DNA of 5,438 nucleotides from JANLQX01 sp031381685 (GTDB lineage: Bacteria > Actinomycetota > Acidimicrobiia > Acidimicrobiales > JANYDT01). This document shows, one piece after another, positions 1 through 5,438 of the stretch; the stretch's first letter is position 1; each line of letters starts with the position of its first letter. A program made the position numbers and the translations under genes. The notes under the pieces are model-generated. The model had not been told where the DNA came from and ran no database searches. It worked only from the letters and a program-made list of their open reading frames with translations. The stretch is taken from the NCBI GenBank assembly GCA_031381685.1, contig JANMYF010000477.1:1-5438 (forward strand), read 5' to 3'.

Positions 1-1647
1 CACTCGTCCACGCAGGTGCCGTTTCCGGCGCGTTCCCTCGTGGCCGCCTCCCTCGGCATACCCGAGTCCACCGTGCGCGTGATCGTGCCGCTCCTCGGCG
101 GCGGTTTCGGAGGCAAGGGCGAGCCGCACTTCGAGCCGCACGTCGCCGCGCTCGCCCGGGCGGCGGGTCGACCGGTGAAGGTCGTGTTCAACCGCCAGGA
201 GGAGTTCCTCGCCCCGGACCATCGGCGTGAACGCATGGTGCTCGACTTCGAGAGCGGTGTGGCGAGCGACGGGACACTGTTGGCCCGACGCGCGAGGGTG
301 CTCATCGAGAATGGCGCGTACTCCGCCGACGAGCCGGTCTCGACCCAGCTCGCCGCCCACTTCGCCGTCGGTCCGTATCGCATCCCCGATGTGGAGGTGT
401 GGACGCATCTCGTCTACACCAACACCCAGCCCACCGGATCGGTCCGCGCTCCTGCTGCGCCAACCGTGTGCTGGGGTCTGGAGCAGCATCTCGACGAAGT
501 GGCGGCTGCTGTCGGTCTCGATCCCGTCGAGTTCCGGCGCCGCAATCTCGTGCAAGCCGGCGACGCGACCGCAACCGGCCAACTGTTCGACGAGATCGGG
601 GCACTCGAGTGCCTCGACCGGGCGACGGAGCTGATCGGCTACGGACGCCAGCTCCCTGACGACGAGGCGATCGGAGTGTCGTGTGCGTTCTGGCCGTCGT
701 TCCCCATGGCGTCGGGTGCGTACATGAAGCTCAACGGCGACGGATCCGGCACCATCATCACCGGCGCTCAAGAGAACGGGTCGGGCTCCGTGATGGCCCT
801 TCCGCTGCTCGCCGCTCGCGTGCTTGGTATGCGCGCTGAGGATTTTTCTCTGGTCTACCAGGACACGTCGGCGGCACCTTGGGACTTTGGTTCCGCCGGG
901 AGTCAGACGATCTTCAACAACGGACGCGCGGTTGTCGCTGCCGCCGAAGAGATTGCCGTGCAGCTCCGTGAACTCGCCGCCGATCAGCTCGAAGCGGCGC
1001 CCGAGGACCTCGAGCTCGTCGACGGCCACGCCCGGGTGAAGGGCACTCCTGCGCGGACGATCGCAATCGTCGACCTCGCCGCCACCGCCCAGGGCGGGAA
1101 CCTCATGCTCGGGCGAGGGTCGGGCGACCCTGCGCCGATCCCGGACAGCGATCCGTCCGGTTGCATCGGTCGACTCGGCGCCGAGTCGTTCACAGCCCCT
1201 ACGTTCGCAACCCACGCGGTCCGGGTGAAGGTCGACCGAGACACCGGAGTCGTGCGCGTGCTCGAAGTCGCTGCCGTTCAGGAGTCTGGTCACATCCTCG
1301 ATCCCGACGGCGCGATCGGCCAGGTGCGGGGCGGCGTGCTCATGGGGATCGGACAGGCGATCTCTGAAGGCATGGTCGACGGCACGGATGGAGCGCGTCG
1401 CAACGCCCATCTCCTCGACTACAAGCTGCAGACGGCGAGCGACACGCCGGTGATGCACGTCGATTTCGTCGACCTTCCCACACCCAACGCCGGACCGTTC
1501 GGGTCGAAAGGTGTCGGCGAGCCGTGCACGGTGCCGACCCCCGGCGCGATCGCCAACGCCATCGCCATCGCTATCGGTCGACGGGTCCATCAGCTTCCCG
1601 CCACACCGGAACGGGTGTGGTCGGTGGCCAACGGGGTCGAGCTGTGA
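1..1647 (+). CDS. Molybdenum hydroxylase large (Mo-cofactor) subunit, xanthine dehydrogenase/CoxL family, 5' partial
   Basis: This is the catalytic subunit of a Mo-FAD-[2Fe-2S] hydroxylase. It binds molybdopterin-cytosine-dinucleotide-type cofactor and hydroxylates a small organic substrate with water-derived oxygen. The frame is open from base 1, and the codons before the GTG at 16 already read as family sequence (HSSTQVPFPAR), so that GTG is internal and the true start is upstream. The 548 visible codons compare with about 750-790 in the family, so about 200 N-terminal residues are missing. Counting from the first codon, visible motifs are GGGFGGK (33-39), an SVRAPAAP loop with the conserved Arg149, the ENGSGS loop (GSG at 260-262, where relatives often have GQG), and GSKGVGEP with the presumed catalytic base Glu507 (codon 1519-1521), followed by the usual C-terminal NAIA...LPATPERV. 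The AYxCSFR loop of form I CO dehydrogenase is absent. The stop overlaps the next start by four bases (GTGA). The family is certain; the substrate is unknown. Confidence 0.95.
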   Translation, partial: HSSTQVPFPARSLVAASLGIPESTVRVIVPLLGGGFGGKGEPHFEPHVAALARAAGRPVKVVFNRQEEFLAPDHRRERMVLDFESGVASDGTLLARRARVLIENGAYSADEPVSTQLAAHFAVGPYRIPDVEVWTHLVYTNTQPTGSVRAPAAPTVCWGLEQHLDEVAAAVGLDPVEFRRRNLVQAGDATATGQLFDEIGALECLDRATELIGYGRQLPDDEAIGVSCAFWPSFPMASGAYMKLNGDGSGTIITGAQENGSGSVMALPLLAARVLGMRAEDFSLVYQDTSAAPWDFGSAGSQTIFNNGRAVVAAAEEIAVQLRELAADQLEAAPEDLELVDGHARVKGTPARTIAIVDLAATAQGGNLMLGRGSGDPAPIPDSDPSGCIGRLGAESFTAPTFATHAVRVKVDRDTGVVRVLEVAAVQESGHILDPDGAIGQVRGGVLMGIGQAISEGMVDGTDGARRNAHLLDYKLQTASDTPVMHVDFVDLPTPNAGPFGSKGVGEPCTVPTPGAIANAIAIAIGRRVHQLPATPERVWSVANGVEL

Positions 1648-2573
1648 GCGCGACCTTCAGCGCCCCGACCTCGCTGGCCGAAGTGCTCGACGCGCTTGCC
1701 AACGGCGCGATGCCGCTCGCCGGTGGGACAGACCTGGTCGTCGGGCACCGGCAGGGCAAGCGCCCGTTGCCGGATGATCTGGTGAACCTCGACCATGTCG
1801 TCGATCTGCGCGGAATCGTCGAGGGTGATGATGGATCCCTTTTCATAGGTACACTTATGAATCACGAAACGATCGTGAACGATGAGCGTGTGCGCGCGAA
1901 CTACCCCGCACTCGCGGATGCGAGCTCGATCGTCGGTTCGGCGGCGACTCGCGGCACGGGGACGATCGGTGGCAACGTGATGAACGCGTCTCCCGCCGCC
2001 GACACGATCGCTCCGTTGCTCTGCCACGACGCGGTCGCGGTATTGCGGAGCAAAGCGGGGGAGCGGCGTGTCCCGTTCTCGGAGCTCTTCGTGGGGCCCG
2101 GTCGAACGTCCACGGTGGCGGGTGAGCTCCTTGTAGGAATCGAGCTCGCGCCGAGCGGCTCAACCACCGGTGGTTCGTATGTTCGGCTGGAGTACCGACG
2201 ACAGATGGAGATTGCCATCGTCGGTGCTGCTGCGGTCGTGCGCCTCGATGCCGACGGGCGGGTCGAGTATGCGCGTGTCGCGATGACGGCGTTGGCACCG
2301 ACCATTCAACGGGTCCCTGCGGCGGAGGAGGCACTGCTCGGCACCGACGCCGGCGCCGATGCGGCACGCGCCGCAGGCGAGGCCGTTGCCGCGGCGGCTC
2401 GTCCGATCAGCGACGTGCGCGGTTCGGCGAACTACCGCCGCGCCATGGCCGCAGTCATCACCCAGCGGGCGGTCACGACGGCGGCAACGCGAGCTCGCGG
2501 CGGGGTTGTCCGCATCCCGGCGAGCGATTCGACCTTCGGCGACAGTGCGGGACGCGAAGGATCCGGATCATGA
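1644..2573 (+). CDS. Molybdenum hydroxylase medium (FAD-binding) subunit, CoxM/XdhB-like
   Basis: This subunit carries FAD, takes electrons from the Fe-S subunit and passes them to an acceptor. The chosen start is GTG 1644, giving 309 aa beginning MSATFSAPTSLAEVL, which matches the family N-terminus. The upstream in-frame ATG at 1524 would add an arginine-rich stretch that merely shadows the end of the previous gene. A GGGG (1633-1636) seven bases before the GTG is a weak ribosome site, and the GTGA overlap suggests translational coupling. Motifs are the first FAD loop AGGTDL (26-31) and the second, TRGTGTIGGN (102-111) running into ASPAAD (115-120). In many relatives the second reads IRNxATIGGN, so the Asn is Gly here. 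The C-terminal flavin domain includes EYRRQMEIAIVGAAAVV. There is only one cysteine, so the extra [4Fe-4S] loop of 4-hydroxybenzoyl-CoA reductase beta subunits is absent. The last 30 or so residues form a low-complexity tail. The physiological electron acceptor is not evident. Confidence 0.95.
   Translation: MSATFSAPTSLAEVLDALANGAMPLAGGTDLVVGHRQGKRPLPDDLVNLDHVVDLRGIVEGDDGSLFIGTLMNHETIVNDERVRANYPALADASSIVGSAATRGTGTIGGNVMNASPAADTIAPLLCHDAVAVLRSKAGERRVPFSELFVGPGRTSTVAGELLVGIELAPSGSTTGGSYVRLEYRRQMEIAIVGAAAVVRLDADGRVEYARVAMTALAPTIQRVPAAEEALLGTDAGADAARAAGEAVAAAARPISDVRGSANYRRAMAAVITQRAVTTAATRARGGVVRIPASDSTFGDSAGREGSGS
2556..2560 (+). promoter_or_regulatory. Shine-Dalgarno site for the [2Fe-2S] subunit
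   Basis: GAAGG lies nine bases before ATG 2570, inside the end of the FAD-subunit gene. It is the clearest ribosome site for the three hydroxylase genes and supports ATG 2570 as the start in the ATGA overlap. Confidence 0.6.
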
Positions 2574-3037
2574 GCATCGACATCACCATCACCGTCAACG
2601 GAATGGTCGAGACCCACTCGGTGCATCCGCACCGCAACCTCGTGTCGGTCCTGCGCGACGAGTGCGGACTGACCGGCACCAAGGAGGGTTGCGACGACTG
2701 CGAGTGCGGCGCCTGCATGGTGCTGGTCGACGGAAGCCCGGTGAACTCGTGCTCCTATCTCGCCGTGCAGGCCGACGGAAAGCGGGTCACCACTGTCGAG
2801 GGGCTTGCGGCGCCCGACGGAACACTGTCGCCGCTGCAGCAGGCCTTCCTATCGTGCGGCGGTGTGCAGTGCGGCTTCTGCACTCCCGGGATGCTCATCT
2901 CGGCAACAGCACTCCTCGCGAATGCGCCGAGTCCCACCGACGAGGAGATCCGCACGGCCGTGAGCGGGAACCTCTGTCGGTGCACCGGCTACACCGGCAT
3001 TCTCGATGCCATCAGGCTCGCCGCCGAGACGCGTTGA
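2570..3037 (+). CDS. Molybdenum hydroxylase small ([2Fe-2S]) subunit, CoxS/XdhC-like
   Basis: This electron-transfer subunit carries two [2Fe-2S] clusters linking the Mo centre to FAD. It is 155 aa, the usual length for the family. The N-terminal plant-ferredoxin-type domain (about 1-78) has cluster ligands Cys41, Cys46, Cys49 and Cys61 in KEGCDDCECGACMVLVDG...NSC. The C-terminal all-helical domain has ligands Cys101, Cys104, Cys136 and Cys138 in GVQCGFCTPGM and NLCRCTGYTGI. Gln100, just before Cys101, is the residue that contacts the pterin in solved relatives. Start ATG 2570 overlaps the previous stop by four bases and has GAAGG upstream. One oddity is Cys44, at a position that is usually Gly or Ser (GCxxGxCGAC), which puts a ninth cysteine inside the first cluster loop; Cys32 and Cys96 are further non-ligand cysteines. 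There is no signal peptide, so the enzyme is probably cytoplasmic. The family is certain. Confidence 0.96.
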   Translation: MSIDITITVNGMVETHSVHPHRNLVSVLRDECGLTGTKEGCDDCECGACMVLVDGSPVNSCSYLAVQADGKRVTTVEGLAAPDGTLSPLQQAFLSCGGVQCGFCTPGMLISATALLANAPSPTDEEIRTAVSGNLCRCTGYTGILDAIRLAAETR

Positions 3038-3045
3038 TCCTCGCC

Positions 3046-3049
3046 GAGG
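3046..3049 (+). promoter_or_regulatory. Possible Shine-Dalgarno site for the 7-codon leader ORF
   Basis: GAGG lies five bases before ATG 3055. It is better placed for that ATG than for the dehydrogenase start at 3075, which has only GAAG 14 bases away and a GGG (3064-3066) eight bases away. It is short enough to be chance. Confidence 0.3.
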
Positions 3050-3054
3050 CCGGC

Positions 3055-3078
3055 ATGAAGAACGGGTCCCCTCGATGA
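3055..3078 (+). CDS. Possible 7-codon leader ORF (MKNGSPR) coupled to the downstream dehydrogenase
   Basis: ATG 3055 begins a seven-codon frame ending in TGA 3076-3078, which overlaps the dehydrogenase start (ATG 3075) as ATGA. The two certain junctions upstream in this operon have the same 4-base overlap geometry. A GAGG sits five bases before the ATG. The peptide itself resembles nothing known. If it is translated, its likely role would be to deliver terminating ribosomes to the dehydrogenase start. It could equally be chance in a short intergenic stretch. Confidence 0.25.
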   Translation: MKNGSPR

Positions 3079-4010
3079 ACGACGAGTCCGCATCGTCCCT
3101 GCCCGTCATCGGCTTCGTCGGCCTCGGCAACATGGGTGGCCCGATGTGCCGCCGTCTGCTCGGCGCCGGCTTCACCGTGATCGCCTACGACCGATCGCCG
3201 GCGGCGCTCCAATCGGTTGTCGAAGTCGGCGCGATCGCCGCCGTGGATGCCTCCGCCTGCGCGTCGAAGGCCGACCTGTTCTTCACCTCGCTCCCGCGCC
3301 CCGACCATGTCGAGGCCGTGATGGGAGGACACTCGGGGGCGCTGCAGGTCCTCCGACGCGGGTCGGTGTGGGTCGACCTCACGACGAACCGCAAAGAGCT
3401 TGTGGCGCGTCTGGCCGCCGAGGCTCCGGACGGTGTGCAAGTCGTCGACTGTCCGGTCACCGGCGCGGTGGACGGAGCTCGAAATGGCACGCTCACGTTG
3501 TTTGCCGGCGGCGAAGCCGACGTCGTTGACCGGGCGTCGGAGGTGCTGCGTCACCTCGGTCTCGTCATCCCGTGCGGCGCGCTCGGCAGCGGCAACGTGG
3601 TCAAGCTCGTCACCAACCAGCTGTGGTTCATCGCCGCCGCGGCCCTTGGCGAGGGGTTCGCCGTCGGGATGGCCAACGGGGTCGAACTGGGCACGCTGTG
3701 GCACGCGATCAAGGAGAGCGTCGGCGACAGCTTCGTGGTGCGACACGACGCACCGAGCATCTTCGCCGGACACTACGACCCGTCGTTCTCGCTCGACCTG
3801 TGCCGCAAGGACCTCGGACTCATCGGCGAACTCGCCGCCAACGTGAGCTCGCAGTTGCTCATGACGGAGGCGGCAACGGCAGCGTTCGGGCGAGCCATCG
3901 ACCGCTATGGAGCCGGTGCGGCGGAGCTGCACGTGGCGAAGTACATCGAGGACGACGCCGGACTGTCGATGCGCCTCGACGGCGATTGGGTGCCGCCCTG
4001 GGAGCAGTAG
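3075..4010 (+). CDS. NAD(P)-dependent beta-hydroxyacid dehydrogenase (3-hydroxyisobutyrate dehydrogenase-like)
   Basis: This enzyme interconverts a beta-hydroxyacid and its semialdehyde or ketoacid using NAD(P). Known family members act on 3-hydroxyisobutyrate, tartronate semialdehyde, 2-(hydroxymethyl)glutarate and 6-phosphogluconate. Start ATG 3075 gives 311 aa (family about 290-300). The longer reading from ATG 3006 begins inside the Fe-S gene and adds an arginine-rich shadow. The N-terminal Rossmann domain has GFVGLGNMGGPM with Gly16, Gly18 and Gly21. Asp39 at the end of the second strand (AYDRS) favours NAD over NADP. The substrate-loop signature is DCPVTG (125-130), with Ala131 where Gly is usual, followed by Gly134 and Gly138. 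The catalytic lysine is Lys177 in GSGNVVKLVTNQ with Asn181, and the C-terminal helical domain contains RKDLGL (Lys245-Asp246). The gene lies 37 bases after the Fe-S gene on the same strand, so it is probably in the same operon and may process a product of the hydroxylase pathway. The substrate is not identifiable. Confidence 0.92.
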   Translation: MNDESASSLPVIGFVGLGNMGGPMCRRLLGAGFTVIAYDRSPAALQSVVEVGAIAAVDASACASKADLFFTSLPRPDHVEAVMGGHSGALQVLRRGSVWVDLTTNRKELVARLAAEAPDGVQVVDCPVTGAVDGARNGTLTLFAGGEADVVDRASEVLRHLGLVIPCGALGSGNVVKLVTNQLWFIAAAALGEGFAVGMANGVELGTLWHAIKESVGDSFVVRHDAPSIFAGHYDPSFSLDLCRKDLGLIGELAANVSSQLLMTEAATAAFGRAIDRYGAGAAELHVAKYIEDDAGLSMRLDGDWVPPWEQ

Positions 4011-4028
4011 CTCACTTCACACCTGGCG
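4011..4028. other. 18-base convergent intergenic gap
   Basis: This gap separates the stops of two convergent genes. I see no GC-rich stem with a T-tract in either direction. The nearest inverted match, CTGG...CCAG at about 4023-4040, is four base pairs and mostly inside the - strand gene. Termination is therefore either factor-dependent or takes place within the opposing gene. Confidence 0.6.
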
Positions 4029-5438
4029 TCACCACACCAGCGCTTGGCCGTCGGCGCGCGACTCGGAGCCGGCCACGAGCGCCTCGCCGTGTCGCCAGAT
4101 GATCTGCCCACGGCCGAACGCCGATGGTTCGCGCACGAGCACGACCTCATGGCCGCGTGCCCGAAGGTCGTCGACGATCGCCGGTGGTGTCCGATGTTCG
4201 AGCCAGACCACGCGGCCCTGTTCCCAACGCCACCGAGGCGCGTCGAGTGCCGCCTGCGGGTGAAGATGCTGATCGACGGTGCGGAGCACGACCTGAAGAT
4301 GTCCTTGCGGCTGCATGAAGCCGCCCATCACCCCGAACGGACCGACGGCCTCGCCACCTCGTGTCAGGAAGCCCGGGATGATGGTGTGATACGGGCGCTT
4401 TCCCGGAGCGAGCACGTTGGGGTGGCCCGGGTCGAGCGAGAAGTTCGCCCCTCGGTTCTGCATCGCAATTCCGGTGCCGGGCACCACGATGGCCGACCCG
4501 AAGCCCTGGTAATTGCTCTGGATCAGGCTGACCATGTTGCCGTCACCATCGGCCGCGCACAGGTACACAGTCCCGCCTCGCGGTGGTTCCCCGTGCGCCG
4601 GGACGGATGCCTCGTCGGTGATCAGCGTCCGTCGCGTGGCGGCGTAGGCCTTGTCGATCATGCCGGCGATCGGGACGTCGACGACAGCCGGATCGGCCAC
4701 GTAGGCCATCGCGTCGGCGAAGGCCAGCTTCATGGCCTCGATCTGGAGATGCCATGCGCGTGGATCATCGAAGGAGTCGGGATCGAACTCGAAACCCTCC
4801 AGGATGTTCAGCGCGCTCAGGGCACTGATGCCGTGACCGTTGGGCGGGATCTCCCACACGTCGAAACCCCGGTAGTTCGTGCCGATGGGCTCGACCCACT
4901 CCGCTCGGTGCGCGGCGAGATCATCTCCTCGGAGGTATCCGTCGGTCGCTCGTGAGAACGCGTCGATACGATCGGCCAGTTCTCCTTGGTAGAACGACCG
5001 ACCGCCGGAAGCGGCGATCGAACGCAACGACGCCCCGTGGTCGGGCAGGCGGGCGAGCTGACCGGCAGAAGGAGTTCGCCCTCCGCCGGCGAACGTGGAG
5101 AACCAGGCCTCGAACTCCGGGCCGACGGCACGCTTGCGGTAGTCACTCTGTGCCCGTCCCCAGAAGCGGGCAACCACGGGACTCACCGGAAAGCCGCCCT
5201 CGGCGAGTTCGATCGCCGGCTCGAAAAGGGAGGTAAACGGCAGCCGCCCGAACCGCTCGTGCAACTCGGCCCAGGCGGAAACGGCGCCGGGCACCGTGAC
5301 CCCGGCCCAACCGAGTTCGGGCACGGCTTCGTAGCCCCTCGATCGATACGCCTCGAGAGTGGCCAACCTCGGAGCCCGACCGGACGCGTTCAGGCCGTGA
5401 AGCCGACCCTCGCTCCACACCAAGGCGAACGCGTCACT
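4029..5438 (-). CDS. Gamma-glutamyltransferase-family Ntn-hydrolase (YwrD-like branch), 5' partial
   Basis: This is an autoprocessing N-terminal-nucleophile hydrolase. Family members transfer or hydrolyse gamma-glutamyl groups, and some relatives are amidohydrolases. The frame is open to the right edge. The first visible codons (SDAFALVWSEGRLHGLNASGRAP) are conserved internal family sequence, so TTG 5423 is not the start. There are 469 visible residues, so perhaps 50-80 N-terminal residues are missing. Numbering from TTG 5423 as 1, the predicted nucleophile is Thr285 (codon 4571-4569) in RGGTVYLCAADGDGN. Cleavage before it would yield a small subunit of 180 residues, the usual size. Downstream are SNYQGFGS, MQNRGANFS, GHPNVLAPGKRPYHTIIP and GGFMQPQGH, the last with a Gly-Gly at the oxyanion-hole position. 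The classic NNQMDDF loop, whose Asp binds the glutamyl amino group, is QNRGANF here, so the substrate may not be glutathione. The gene converges on the hydroxylase operon and has its own promoter outside the window. Localisation cannot be judged without the N-terminus. Confidence 0.93.
   Translation of the reverse strand, partial: SDAFALVWSEGRLHGLNASGRAPRLATLEAYRSRGYEAVPELGWAGVTVPGAVSAWAELHERFGRLPFTSLFEPAIELAEGGFPVSPVVARFWGRAQSDYRKRAVGPEFEAWFSTFAGGGRTPSAGQLARLPDHGASLRSIAASGGRSFYQGELADRIDAFSRATDGYLRGDDLAAHRAEWVEPIGTNYRGFDVWEIPPNGHGISALSALNILEGFEFDPDSFDDPRAWHLQIEAMKLAFADAMAYVADPAVVDVPIAGMIDKAYAATRRTLITDEASVPAHGEPPRGGTVYLCAADGDGNMVSLIQSNYQGFGSAIVVPGTGIAMQNRGANFSLDPGHPNVLAPGKRPYHTIIPGFLTRGGEAVGPFGVMGGFMQPQGHLQVVLRTVDQHLHPQAALDAPRWRWEQGRVVWLEHRTPPAIVDDLRARGHEVVLVREPSAFGRGQIIWRHGEALVAGSESRADGQALVW

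Noticed and set aside
16..18. GTG at 16 as the start of the large subunit
   Set aside because: The codons before it already encode conserved family sequence, and the protein would lack its N-terminal domain. The gene simply begins outside the window.
1524..1643. N-terminal extension of the FAD subunit from ATG 1524
   Set aside because: The added 40 residues are Arg/His-rich and are an out-of-frame reading of the conserved C-terminus of the large subunit. GTG 1644 matches the family start.
1..3037. Aerobic CO dehydrogenase (coxLMS) or 4-hydroxybenzoyl-CoA reductase (hcrABC)
   Set aside because: The large subunit lacks the AYxCSFR loop of form I CO dehydrogenase. The FAD subunit has one cysteine and so cannot hold the [4Fe-4S] insertion typical of the benzoyl-CoA-type reductase.
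3012..3932. 306-codon - strand open frame opposite the dehydrogenase
   Set aside because: It is charged and arginine-rich with no recognisable motif, and lies wholly antisense to a gene with clear family motifs. Long antisense frames are expected in high-GC coding DNA.
4023..4040. CTGG...CCAG inverted repeat as a bidirectional terminator
   Set aside because: It has only four base pairs, a ten-base loop and no T-tract on either side.
4044..4955. 303-codon + strand open frame opposite the GGT-like gene
   Set aside because: It shows no family motif and is antisense to a well-supported Ntn-hydrolase. It is a GC-driven shadow.
5421..5423. TTG at 5423 as the start of the GGT-like gene
   Set aside because: The residues before it (SDAFA) are part of the conserved N-terminal block of the family, and the frame stays open to the edge, so the true start is beyond 5438.

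Overview
The window is dense, high-GC coding DNA (roughly two thirds G+C by eye, not counted). Codon use favours GTC, CTC, ATC, GAC and TTC, and GTG is used as a start. This fits a high-GC actinobacterium, possibly an Acidimicrobiia-type soil or marine lineage. That assignment rests on composition and style only and is low confidence. No RNA gene, CRISPR array, insertion sequence or obvious repeat was seen.

Left block (1-4010, + strand): four tightly packed genes that look like one operon. The first three encode the large molybdenum-cofactor subunit (5' end outside the window), the FAD subunit and the [2Fe-2S] subunit of a xanthine dehydrogenase/CO dehydrogenase-family molybdenum hydroxylase. 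The order Mo-FAD-FeS is the same as in E. coli xdhABC. The first two junctions are 4-base stop/start overlaps (GTGA and ATGA). The fourth gene encodes an NAD(P)-binding beta-hydroxyacid dehydrogenase of the 3-hydroxyisobutyrate/tartronate semialdehyde reductase type. It is preceded by a possible 7-codon leader ORF whose stop overlaps its start in the same ATGA arrangement.

Right block (4029-5438, - strand): one gene converging on the operon with only 18 bases between the stops. It encodes a gamma-glutamyltransferase-family Ntn-hydrolase of the divergent YwrD-like branch, and its 5' end lies beyond the right edge.

A plausible joint reading is a catabolic locus. The molybdenum hydroxylase would oxidise an N-heterocycle, aldehyde or similar small molecule, passing electrons from Mo through two [2Fe-2S] clusters to FAD. 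The beta-hydroxyacid dehydrogenase would handle a downstream hydroxyacid or semialdehyde. The Ntn-hydrolase would cleave an amide or gamma-glutamyl bond. The substrate cannot be read from the sequence, but several active-site motifs argue against CO, 4-hydroxybenzoyl-CoA and, less firmly, xanthine. I found no clearly new system. The points most worth checking are an extra cysteine inside an Fe-S motif, unusual molybdenum-pocket loops and the unassigned substrate of the cluster.
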